From IMG/VR virus record IMGVR_UViG_3300032073_005220, positions 93,015-157,014 of that record: a DNA stretch of 64,000 nucleotides; one strand, written 5' to 3'. This DNA is from a virus. Both the position numbers and the translations under genes were made by a program. Positions 45,610 to 57,200 of the stretch are shown piece by piece. The notes under the pieces are model-generated. The model worked only from the letters and a program-made list of their open reading frames with translations. It was not told where the DNA came from and did no database searches. The number at the start of each line of letters is the position of its first letter. The first letter of the stretch is position 1.

Positions 45610-46149
45610 TTAAGTAGTTGTAGTTGTAGTGCCACAATCAGCACAGGCTATAGGAATCATTGTTTCAGCTATGACAACACTATTTTTCAAAACACTAAAT
45701 TTAAGCAAGGCATTTTTCTGAGTTTCGAATATATAAGTACTAATACTAACTGTTCTAGTAGAAGAATCCTCTGGGAATAATGTACCCTCTACTAAAGAAA
45801 AACTAGTAGATAAGTAATCAAAATAAACAAGGCTGTCCGTTATGGTATCTGTAATTCTAAAAGTATATGCATTACTAGCCAATAGATTATTTACAGTAAT
45901 AGTAAGAACGTCTCCATTGCAGCAAAATGTGGATACGTCTTCATGACTAATTACAGGAGCAAAACTATTGACATCATTACCAGGATTACAATCGTCTATA
46001 GCAACAGACATAAATTTTATAACTTTACCATCTGCTCTTTTGCTATACAAAATACCTGTTTTAGCATTAATAGCTAATTCTCCTATTTCTAATTGATCCG
46101 CCGCAGGGGGGTTGTTTGTTGCGGTTTCTCTTTTAAGTATATATTTCAT
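45610..46149 (-). CDS. Small tail-fibre protein with GELAIN motif and Cys-framed domain
   Basis: 179 residues. The N-terminus (LEIGELAINAKTGILYSKRADG) is the short repeat common at the attachment end of phage tail fibres and hyaluronidases. The second part is a beta domain bounded by STFCCNGDVLTI and IACADCG, matching the domain in the genes at 44974 and 38122. A poly-Thr tail (TTTTT) ends the protein. It is probably an adaptor that joins the fibre to the tail, with the shared domain as an interaction module. Confidence 0.75.
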   Translation of the reverse strand: MKYILKRETATNNPPAADQLEIGELAINAKTGILYSKRADGKVIKFMSVAIDDCNPGNDVNSFAPVISHEDVSTFCCNGDVLTITVNNLLASNAYTFRITDTITDSLVYFDYLSTSFSLVEGTLFPEDSSTRTVSISTYIFETQKNALLKFSVLKNSVVIAETMIPIACADCGTTTTTT

Positions 46150-46160
46150 TTCTTAAACCC

Positions 46161-48242
46161 TTAAGTATTTGTATCGTGATTTCCGTCACTATTAAGTGTA
46201 ACCCAAGTAATTTGTTTGTAATTTGCATTGTAACCATTTGTGCTAGTCGTTGAGTTATCTCCAACATATTGATGTATTCTCTTACCGTTAACTAATACAT
46301 GATGTTGACTATTTAGGGTAAACGTAGCACCAGTTGGGACAGGAGCATGCGCTCCAGTATATGATCCTTCGTAGTAATCAATTTCAGAATTGATAGGCAT
46401 GTAATAGATTGTTCCATAATGGGTGAATGTGTTGAAAACATTACTGTCATTAGAAGCATGTCCTTCTGCTCCAGCCTGTGTTGTGTATAAAGGATAATTT
46501 CCACTAATAGCAAATGGTTCTGTTCCTGCTAACTGTTGAGCAGTGAAATATGGTTTTACTTGAACCTTAAGAGGACTTGTTGAGTAAATATAAGGGAAGA
46601 AACTAACAGTGTCTGCGTCTAGTGTAGCTGGTGAAACACCTGATTGTACATAAACAGTACGATTAGCTGCTGTGGAATTACCAATTGGCATGGCGTTTTG
46701 AATTTGTAAATATTCTTTATCGTTACTATCTAAGTGAAGAGTAGCAATAAGAGTGTTAAGTTCACAACTTCCGCCACTGCCACTACCACTACTATCATCT
46801 ATTGGGCAGTAATTGATAGGCGTTGGAGTTGGAGTTGGTGTTGGAGTTAAAGTAGGAGCAGGACCATATTCATAAATACAATCACTAGGAACTCCTGTAA
46901 AAGAAATTATACCAGCATCCATAACTAGCTTAGGCATAGTCACAGAACCAGTAATGTTAACTAATGGACTGTTAATAAGAACACCAGTATTAGACAACAT
47001 TAAACTAGTATTATCTAAATTTACATTAAAAGCATCATGCTGTAAAGATACTCTGTCTACAAGAGTACCACTTTTACCTACTGAAAATATAAGTTGTCCA
47101 GAAGTAGAAGTAGCTTGGGTATTATCAAGCACAACACTCTTAATCTGGGCTAATTGAGCAGTAGAGCTTGTATTATCTCTTGCGTTAAAATCAATTGTAT
47201 TGCAGATAGTGCCCGTGGCTGGAAGTATTGAAGGTCTATGATATAAGTTAATATTTGCTGTAGTATTAGCATTTCTATTTTCTACCTTGATTACTCCTTC
47301 TGTGCAATTTTCTACATTAACTAAATGTAAAGGAGTGCTAGGTGTGTCTAAAGGAGCAATATTAATACCAAATCTACCTGTATCGCCAGCCCAATAAATA
47401 TTTTTTTGACCACTACCATAAACTATAAAATCAGCATGAGTATATGTTTTATTAAATATTGTATTATTGCCAGTAGTAGAAATAACAGAATAAGCATTAC
47501 TTTCTCCACTAGCTCCTAATAGCAGATTGTCTGTAGCTGTGTCATAGAAAACACCAGAAGAAAAGAATCCGTTTGCTCCATTAGAATATTGTAAAGCTCC
47601 TGAGACTCCTGCTGAATCTGACTGTATGGAAAAATTAGTGTTTTGTTGAGATGCTCCAGAAGAATCTACAAGCACATGCCAGTTACTACCATCAGAAACA
47701 ATTTTAGTATAAGATTTATTTGTAGATAAAAAGTCAACTACATTATTTTCTGATAGAATATATGCGGAACAAGAGTCTTGTATATTTTTGATTTCAACAA
47801 CAACACTTTCTGAAGTTGAAGCAGAAGGCAGGTTGATATTGACTGTTTCATTATCAGAATCTAAAATGTGAATACTAGTAACAGGATCAATAGAAAAACT
47901 ATCTTGATGAACTATTACATTATTAAAACCAGTGTTGTAATTCTGTGCATTTGGGATTATATAAAAAGTACAATCATAACCCTTAAAATTTAAAGACTTA
48001 CCATTAGAAGAAGATATTAATCTATCTCTACTAATCATAAGACCCTTATCTGTAATAATAGTACCAACACCCATTTCCCATACAGTATTTTTACTGTTAG
48101 ATCCTTTAATCATGTAACTAACAAGTTTATTATTATCACTAGCTTTTAGTGAATTACCTAAACTCTTGGATAACATAATATTATCTTTATCAACAACGCA
48201 AGAATATTGTACGCTGTCAATAAAATGTATACTATTATTCAT
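46161..48242 (-). CDS. Tail fibre protein
   Basis: 693 residues. Residues 1-200 are beta-rich (NVIVHQDSF, IHILDSDNETVNINLP, VVDFLSTNKSYTKIVSDGSNWHVL, the last typical of phage fibre sheets). Residues 210-450 read like triple-beta-helix fibre shaft sequence with short glycine-containing turns (ALQYSNGANGFFSSG, RFGINIAP, TPLHLVN). A Thr-Pro linker (APTLTPTPTPTPTPI) and an SGSGSGG stretch separate the last 210 residues, a compact C-terminal domain with HHVLVNGKRIHQYVGDNS. The gene follows the tape measure gene by ten bases and has a poor ribosome site. Role: receptor-binding or shaft fibre. Confidence 0.75.
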   Translation of the reverse strand: MNNSIHFIDSVQYSCVVDKDNIMLSKSLGNSLKASDNNKLVSYMIKGSNSKNTVWEMGVGTIITDKGLMISRDRLISSSNGKSLNFKGYDCTFYIIPNAQNYNTGFNNVIVHQDSFSIDPVTSIHILDSDNETVNINLPSASTSESVVVEIKNIQDSCSAYILSENNVVDFLSTNKSYTKIVSDGSNWHVLVDSSGASQQNTNFSIQSDSAGVSGALQYSNGANGFFSSGVFYDTATDNLLLGASGESNAYSVISTTGNNTIFNKTYTHADFIVYGSGQKNIYWAGDTGRFGINIAPLDTPSTPLHLVNVENCTEGVIKVENRNANTTANINLYHRPSILPATGTICNTIDFNARDNTSSTAQLAQIKSVVLDNTQATSTSGQLIFSVGKSGTLVDRVSLQHDAFNVNLDNTSLMLSNTGVLINSPLVNITGSVTMPKLVMDAGIISFTGVPSDCIYEYGPAPTLTPTPTPTPTPINYCPIDDSSGSGSGGSCELNTLIATLHLDSNDKEYLQIQNAMPIGNSTAANRTVYVQSGVSPATLDADTVSFFPYIYSTSPLKVQVKPYFTAQQLAGTEPFAISGNYPLYTTQAGAEGHASNDSNVFNTFTHYGTIYYMPINSEIDYYEGSYTGAHAPVPTGATFTLNSQHHVLVNGKRIHQYVGDNSTTSTNGYNANYKQITWVTLNSDGNHDTNT

Positions 48243-48252
48243 AATTTAATTA

Positions 48253-51200
48253 TTAGGCGTAAAAGCTTAATCCTCCATCGGTATCGCTTTGTATTTTGGA
48301 TTGTACATCTCCTACTTTTTTATCAGCATAATTTTCACCTTGCTGACTTCCCATAGCTACTGCCCTTCCTAAACTTTGACTATCTAAACCAACACTACCA
48401 TTTACGTTTACATTATTGTTAATGTCAATGCCATTACTAGGTACGGCACTGGCCAACTGTTGAGCTGATGATCCTATGCTTGAACTAGCTTCTAATATTG
48501 CTGGTCCTACGCTATTAAAAGCACTTAAAACATCATCAACCCACGATGGCCTCTCCATACTAACATTATTTACACCACCAGAGCCAGCGCTTTGAACCTG
48601 TTGACCACTAATTGGTCCTCCACCTTCTTGCAGTCTTTGTGGCTGTACATAACCACCACTAGCCATGTATCTTACTAATCCTCCAGAGTTAAATTGGCCA
48701 CTATTCATAGATTCTAGCAACGGTCTATTTTGACTAGTAGCTAGTCTGTTCATTACGAATTCACCAGGAGTTAGCATGGCTGGAACAGTGTCACTACCAC
48801 TAGACTGAGCTTGAATTAAAGCTCCGTTGCTAGCATAAACAATACCTCCACGAGCCTTCTTATCAGGATCTACTATAGGAAGAGTATCAGGGTCAACAGA
48901 TTGATCTGTCACATCTGTAGTCCGTAAAAATTCCTCAATATTATCAGCACCAATGAGCGCCGTAGTACCCCCTCCCACAAACACGCCGCCGCCCACGAGA
49001 GCAGATTTTCTTGGGTGATTCTTTATAAGTCCTAACATTGTAAATCCGCCTTGGCCTGCAGGTGCCTGTTGCGGACCATATACAGCTGGCGTACCAGCTG
49101 TAGGTGTTGGAACTGAAGGAGTTTGACGCACTACTACGTTTGGTTTTAGTGCTCCTGTGGTTGGGTCTATTGCTTTTCCTGTAGCTGGATCGATGATTAT
49201 TCCTGACACCGGATCTTTTGTTGCGTTCTGCAGACGTCTATCTGTAGCAAGTGAATCTTCAAGTCGTCCCAAGGCATTTGGCCCTTGCGGCTTTGGTGGA
49301 TTTGCTGCTTCGGAAACAATGGTTGGAATAAAATCGTCAGACGCAGGATCAATAGGAGGCTTAGGCGGTCTTGGAGGAGTTACTCCCAAGGCACTGTCTA
49401 CTTGTGTCAAAACTTTTTGTTGCGCCGCCGATAACTCTTCTCCTATAACGGTTTTGAAAAATGCCGGATATCCATCTTCATCTATTATCTTTTGAAGTCT
49501 AGTCAAGTCTTCTGCTGCTCCTGATTCTATAAATTCCGCCAATCGTTTTTCCATTCCTAATTTTCTAGCCATTGCTATCGCTTTAGGAGCCATTTTAGGA
49601 GCGACAGACGAAAAAGCTTTAAAAGCACTTCCTATTGCAGGCAAGCCCATACCGATCGCTGCGTCAGTTAATCCTGCAGCAGCACGAGCATCATGGCCAT
49701 AATTACCCTGGGCTGCTTCTGCCTGCATTGTTGATAGCCCCTCACCAAGCAGAACAAGATTAGGATCATTTAAATCTGGCCATTTACCATTTTGTGCTTG
49801 AGATATAATACCCTGCCAAGCATTAAAAAAGTCTTTTCTATAGTTTGTGTCCATTGAGCCAAGACCTTGTCCATAAATAGGACCACTTAGTATATCAAAA
49901 GCACCTCCTGCTGCCCATACTGCATAACCAGGAAGTGATGCAAGCTCAGCTTGAAATGAACTTATATCTTTAGCAAACTTAGCATTTCTTCTTTCTATCT
50001 CTTCCTTGCTCATTAGAAGAGGATCTCCTCCAATAGCATCTCGATGCATTTGTCTTTGTCTCTTTTCTTCTTCGAAACTAGTCGATCCAAATATTGCGTT
50101 GTCATTTAAAACTCGACGAAAACCTTCTGTAAAATTCGCACTGGAATTATACGCTTCGTGACCAAAAGCACCTAAGAAATAAGTCAAAGGATCTGGACTA
50201 TCAAGCCATCTAGTGCCATCTAGAGGATCTTGAATACCTGGTATATCTGTCAATTTTCCATGACCTTGCATGTTTAATTGAGCAAGTCTAGCAGCTTTTT
50301 CTGGAGACAAAGCAGGCTTAGGATTTGTTAATTCTTCAATCCTAGCTAATCTTTCTCTCTCAGATTCTGAATCTGCCATCTTATTATCTTCGTGTCTTAG
50401 CATGTCAAAGAGAGGAATAATCGTATTTCCCGCTGTTATTAATGCTGCTCTTTCAAGTGTTCCTCCTATAGTTGTTGCGTATTCTGCCTGAGTTTCTGCT
50501 TCTTTAGCTTCGGCTACTAATTTCTGGTATTCTAGTTCGTCTTTTGCTTTGTCTGAATTCTCTTTGTCTCTTTTGTTTCTCTTCAATACTTCAGGATCAA
50601 CACCCCGACCAACTCCTAATGCTTTTCTAAATACAGGATTATCTAAAAGAGCTTCATCTTGAAATTCAGGTGATGTATGATATTTATATGTGCTTTCATC
50701 AAACGCATTAAATTCTGGTTTTTCAAATGAACTGAATAGTTGTTGGTATCTACTTAATGCAGAATTCTCTTCTCCTAAACCACTTACATAGTTATCAAAT
50801 GCTTCTGCGCGAGTTACTCCAAATTGATCACTAATGTCTGTTTGAGAACCTTCTATTCTTCTAGTTAATTCATCTTCTAAAACTCTTCTAAAAGCAGGGT
50901 CTGCACTAAAAGCCTTTTGCATTTCTAAGCTATTATCGGTCTCATCGTTAAAGAAATCATCTATTAATTTCTTTCTTGCCTTTTGCTCTTCCTGTAATTC
51001 TCTAAATCTTTTATCTTTTTTCGCTTTATCTACATGCATACTATCAAAATATTCACGCTCTTCAGGAAATGTATTGTTTATGTATCTTTGATCCCATGAT
51101 AAGGGTGGTTTATTTGTGTCTTGTTCAAGCATCTCATATGGAGTTAATAAACTTCTTTCTTCGGCTTTTTCGTCTCTCTTAGTTTTTCTTTGTTGCTTAA

Positions 51201-54200
51201 CTGCTTGATTGGCAGTATAATCATCAGAGATATCAACTTTATTACCTTGTTTATCGTATGTCTCAATACCTCCACCGAGCATTTGTGCAGCGCTTGATGT
51301 TGAGATATCAACTTTTGTTTTGGAAAAATCTATTTTATTGCCATTAGCATCATATAGATCAACCCTATTTATACCTGTTGGATCATACTCTTTTTTCTTA
51401 TCTCCAAATCTTTCTTCCCATTCTCTATCTTCTATTTTTTTTCTGAAAGCAGTACGGAATACGCTGTCGCCATCTTTGCCTGTTGATAGTTGATTACCGT
51501 TAGCGTCATAAACTTTAAAAGGTTTTTCTCCTTGATTAAATTGAATAGAATCTCCTTCTGCTTCAATAGTCTTTTTTCTATATTCTTGTTCTGTTAAAGG
51601 TCTGAATCCTCCTTGTCCATCGGACACATACAAATCTTTAAAAGTTCCTGTACCTCCCTCTTCAATAGCCTTTCGCCTATCTTTGGTATCTCTACGTCTT
51701 TTTTCTTCTCTTGCTTCTTTAGCTTTTCTCTTATTTTCTAGCTCTGCTTCTCTAGCTGCTTTTTCTGCTTTTGCTCTGTCTGCTGCTGCAGCCTCTCTAG
51801 CTTCTCTTCCAGCTTCCCATTCTGCAGCTTCTCTTTTTTCTTTTCTCTCTTTTGCTTTATATTTATTTATTTCTATGGTTGACATATTGGCAAACATCGC
51901 ATTGCGTTCAGCATTAGGTGACTGCACGTTTGGTCTAACATTTTCTTGATAATTTTCAATATAAAATTGTTGAGCCGCTAGTCCGGCAGCATTAGCTTCG
52001 GCCAAACTGCCATTGTTTTTTAAAACTTCGCTTCTTGCTTGAAGTCTTTTCCTTTCGGCTTCCTTTAAAGTTTTAATATCTTCCCTTCGTAAAGCTCTAT
52101 TCTCTACTGCTTGATATTCATTCATGCGAGCATTAGCTCTTTTAACTTCTTGATTATAAAGAGTATTATCTCCTGGTTTAGATGAGTTGTTTGATCCAAG
52201 GCTGTGATCAAGAAATTCTGCAAGATCAACAGAACCAGAACCATCTGAATCATAAAAAAGATCATCGGCAAACTCCTCTTGTTCTAATCTTCCATTTCTA
52301 TTTTTATCTAGAGCAACAAAGCGTTGTATTATAGCATTTCTACTTGCCTGACCCCCTTCTTCAAGATAAACAACGCCGCCTTGACTATATCCTCCAACAC
52401 CATTATTAATAGCCTTAAGTAATGGCAGATTGTTTTGCGTAGCTTTCTTATTTATAACAAACTCACCAGGAGTCAACATAGCAGGAACAGTGTCAGTACC
52501 TTGAGGTTGGAAATTAACTAATTGACCCTGACTAGCATAAATCATTCCTCCTGTTTGAAGTCCAACAGGATCTACAGGCTTCTCTTTTGGGCCTCCAATG
52601 CTTTTGTAATAATCAAGACTAGGTAAAGATCCTACTTTAAATAAAGCTCCCAGCTCTTCCATACCTTTTTTTGCTTTTTTATAAATATCTCCATAACCAG
52701 CAAAATTGTATAGTTCTGTTAATCTTGTATTATAGTCTGGAGTAGGAGGATCTCTATCATACAGATAGTCAACACCCTTCCATGGAACTATTTTCTTTCG
52801 ATCTTTTTTCTTTTTGTCTTTATTACCAGCAGGCTGTTCTTCGAACCCTTCTGGAGGTTGAGAGATATCAGTATTAGCACCAGGCTGGCCTCCAAACCAC
52901 AGCTTAACATCATCCATACTTTGTAAAGTATTTGCCATCATTTGTTGACTATACAAAGGTCTGCCATTAGGTCCGTCAGTAGCTCCCATAAATCTTGATT
53001 TGATAGCATTAATTAAAATTTTTCTATCTGTAATTTCATCAAATTTATTATAGGGATTAAATGCCATTTCGACTACTTGTTGAAGATTTTCAAGTGTTGG
53101 AGGCGACTTACTGTCAGTAACCTTTCCATCAGAAGTTGGTGTAGCGAAAGTATCTCCATCTCCTATAATAGTTGATAAATCTAACTTATCATCAGCACTA
53201 AGTTGCCCTTGCTCTCCACTCAAAAATCTGTTAGCTCTTTTACCTCCTCCTATGGCCCTAAACATAGTTAGAGTTTGTTGTTGAAGAGCTCTCCAATCAA
53301 AGTTAGGTTTATCTAGATCTTCTAATTTTAAATATCTAGTTATTGCATTAGTATTTGATTCAGCTATTTGACCAAATGCTGCGCCAGCACCGTATGACAA
53401 AACTTCCGCATTGTTATACAGGTCATAGGCATTTAAATTTGGAAAATTGCCTTCGGTTACTATTTTATTAATATTTGTATAGTAGCTGTCTAGTTGACCA
53501 GATAAAATACTGCTAAGTTGTTTAATTTGGTCTTTATTTGTTAAATTTTGTAAAGGTACTCCGAATTGAGCTCCAAAATTATAAGGAGCACCAGCGCCGA
53601 ATAAACTAAATGCAGTATTAGCAATAGTCTCAAAAGCTGGTTTAAGATATTTCATGTTAGAAAGATTAGAAGTAAACTCCTTAGTATTAGCGACCTCGCT
53701 ACCCGCCTTACTTCGGGCCGTATTCTGTCCCTTTTCTAATTCTTCTGCTACATAATCTAAATACTCTGTAAAAGATGTCTTTTTAGCATTAGTAGGTACG
53801 TTTGTAGCTGTAGCAGGATCTAAAAATGTTTGACCATATTTTTTCAAGAAAGACAGTGGCTCTAAACCTTTATTGCTTCCAGATATAGTAGTACTCATAA
53901 CATTAGCAGCAGCTGCTCTACTTCCTGCAGCAGCCGCTATTCCTTGTTCTAATACTTTTCCTAAATATTTTTTAACATCAGTATTTTGAAATTGTTTTTT
54001 AATAAAATTTGGCTTAACTACGGCGTCACTATTAAAAGCCTGTTTGTTAGCAAGTAGACTTATGTCTGCTCCGGCGTCGAAAGTTTTGTAAGGATTGGAC
54101 ACATGATCAATGGCATTTAATACATATCCTGGTCCTCCTAAAACATCTGATAATAATTTTTCAGGATTTGAAGGAGCTCCCAAATTAGAATCCCACAATT

Positions 54201-57200
54201 GACCATCGGTTTTAGTATAAGATAAGAAGTAAGGTATGTCGACCTTTTGTTGTTTTCCGTGAACCGGTATAGTTAAATCAAAAGCTCCTTTTTTCAGAGG
54301 TAATCGCTCTCCTTTTATTTTGGATATTTTGTCTTTTTCTTCTTGTTGTTTTTTGTTAAAATCAGTGTCTAGATCGGATGCATTAATATCACTCGTCCAA
54401 CCAAAATCTTTGGTTCCGATGATCCTTCCTGCAGCATCAATTTGAGACAGATTAATAGGTTTTCTTGTGTAGTAAGAACTATTATCTTTTGATGTCTGTC
54501 CTCTGTCAAACATATTTTTTAAAGTCGTCCCAAACTCATTTTCAAATGCTAGATTTCCTCCACCATAAACATTAATAGATCCATCGTTTGCATCTAAACT
54601 ACCTAAGTTTTTAAACTCTCCGTTAGGGAAATTGTAAGAGAGAAAAGGACTATTAGAATTATATAACTGATTTAGGCGATTAATAATGTCATTTTGTGAA
54701 GTGTCTGCTACAAAAGCAGCATCTCTCATAGCCAAAGTATCTTTTAAGAGCTTTCTTTGATCTTTGAGTCTGTTTAGACCTTCGGTATATTTATCAAAAG
54801 TTTTAATAGCGACGTTACTATTGTCTACGTCCGATCCTATGAAAACTGAAGAACCAATTTTCTTAGACTTTCCAGCTCCAAATTCAGCTATATTCTTATC
54901 TGAATCAGAGTACCCCAATAAGGCAGAAGCAAACATACTAGGTAAATAACCAGTACTTCCTTGCTGAAATAAGCCCAAACCAGCATCAGGATCCGCTATT
55001 CTGGAAACTAAATTACTTAGAGTTACCATAGCAATATCGTTGAAAAAACCTTGCCTAAATTCTGTCTCAATACTAGGATTAGCAACAGTAAGATCTTGTG
55101 TATTTGTAGGTACTTTTAGTTTTTTGCCACTCACCCCTGTATATTGTAAATAAGAACCAACTTTTTTAGGAGTCTTGATATTTAAGTATTCAGGTTTTAT
55201 TGCAGCATAGGCTTGCTTAAGCTCTTTCAATCCCTTTCTGTCTAATTTTTCTGATCTTTCTGGCCAGTGGAAAAAAGGAAAGGATAATACTTCTGGAGTT
55301 CCTATATTTGCAGTACGTTCTCCTACCTTGGTACTAATACCAGAACTATCTTTAGCAAATGATATTTTGGCTCCAGTTAAAATAGAACCTTGATCAGATA
55401 TACTAAGAATTTTTTCACTATTGTAATAAGGAATCTCTTGAGATCCAACTCTTCGATTATCTTTGTCTAATCCAACATTATAGTCTCCACCAATTTCAAT
55501 CTTGGCGCGATCGTCTCCAAAAGTAACCTTTCCGTTAGCAATTTTGTGTCCTACAGTAAGTCCTTTATAGCCTGTGTATATTTTAGGTGTTGGAGCACCA
55601 TCAAATTCATCTTTGGTTTTGGGTGTGACAGCAGTCTCTTTCCATATATCGTCCGCGTTAGGACTACTACCTACTACATGACCCCCAGTAGCATAGTAAG
55701 ATACTCCTCCTCCTTTAGAGTAGCCATTATTAATTGCTTCTAGTATAGGTCTATGTTTTTGTGTGGCAGATCTATTTATTACAAATTCGCCTGGAGTAAG
55801 CATAGCAGGAACTGTATCCGTACCTTTAGGACTAAAGTCTATGGCGGTTCCTTGACTAGCATAAATAATACCACCCGCAGCTTTGTTGTCAGGTTGTTGT
55901 CCTGCCGTTCTAATTCCATCTACCATATCCTGAATTTGTTTTTCATCAAATTTAATAGTAACACTTTCTAACGCTTCCTTAATTGCTTCAGAAGTGTCTT
56001 TGGCTATTTTTGAAGCCAGTTCATCATTAAGTCTAGCAAGTTGCACATTTGCTTGAGCTTGTACATTTATAGCTTTTTGATAAGTAGCAATAGCTTTAGC
56101 CGTAGCCGGATCTAGTGATGGATTCCTCATAGCATCAATAACATCACTAAGCATAGGAGTCATTCCTACGCCACTTTCTCTCAACATGGTTTCAAGAGCA
56201 CTAGCTCTTAGATTATTTGATTGTTGATTATCTCCTAAAAATGGACTAATTTCTTTTAGTAAAGATAAAGCATTACCTCTTTGATCTGCGAATGCTTTTT
56301 GTGCTTCTCTTTGAGCATCTCTAGGATTAGCTCCGCTTCTCAGAGCTTTTCTATAAGCTTTTTGAGCTGCTGTACTCTGTTGAATAGATATGGATTGCCC
56401 GCTAATATATCTTTGTAAATCAGCAAAAGAATTATTTAAATCTTTCAATTGTTCTGGAGTACTAGTTACTAATTTTTCTATAAAAGTAACTTTTCCTGCT
56501 TGATCTTGCTGAGCTTTTTGTATTTTATTTAATGCTGCTGAAGCCAAATTAGAATCATTGGCTAAACTTTCAAGTGCCGCTCTAGTTTCATTTATCTGAA
56601 AGTTTGTTTTAGCTAATTCTTGAGTGGTTTTAATTACGGCCGCAGAAGCGTCAGGAGCATTAATATTCTCTCCGGCAAAATCTCTATCTGCTTGTTGACG
56701 TTCTCTTCTAGATTCTAATAATCTTAGCGAATTAGTAATATCTACAGGATCAGTAGTTCCCCCTGTTCTAGACCTAATATCTCTGTCTCGTTCTCTCTCC
56801 AAAGTATTTAGATCTACATCCTGACCAAGAGCGCTAGCTAAATTAATTTGAGCATCAAACAATATGCTGGTTGCTTTTCTTAGACGATTTGCAGATTCCA
56901 ATTGAATCTCTGTCATTTTATTGATAGCACTAGCATAAGAATTTAATGATGCTTGCCATTGATTTAAGGCATTAATAGCGGTTTTTCTAGCTTGAGCAGA
57001 TGTGCCTATTAAATCGTTTAGTCCTGATATTTTTTCCGTTAACTCTTGTAAAGATATAGATCCTTTGTCTGTTTCGTTAGTAATATCTCCTACAGCTTTA
57101 GCAATTTCTCTAGCTAGTTTAGACGTTAAAGAAGCAGGAAGACCTAGATTCTTTAATTCCTCTTGAACAGCTCTGCTGACTCTACCTTTTGCTACTTCTG

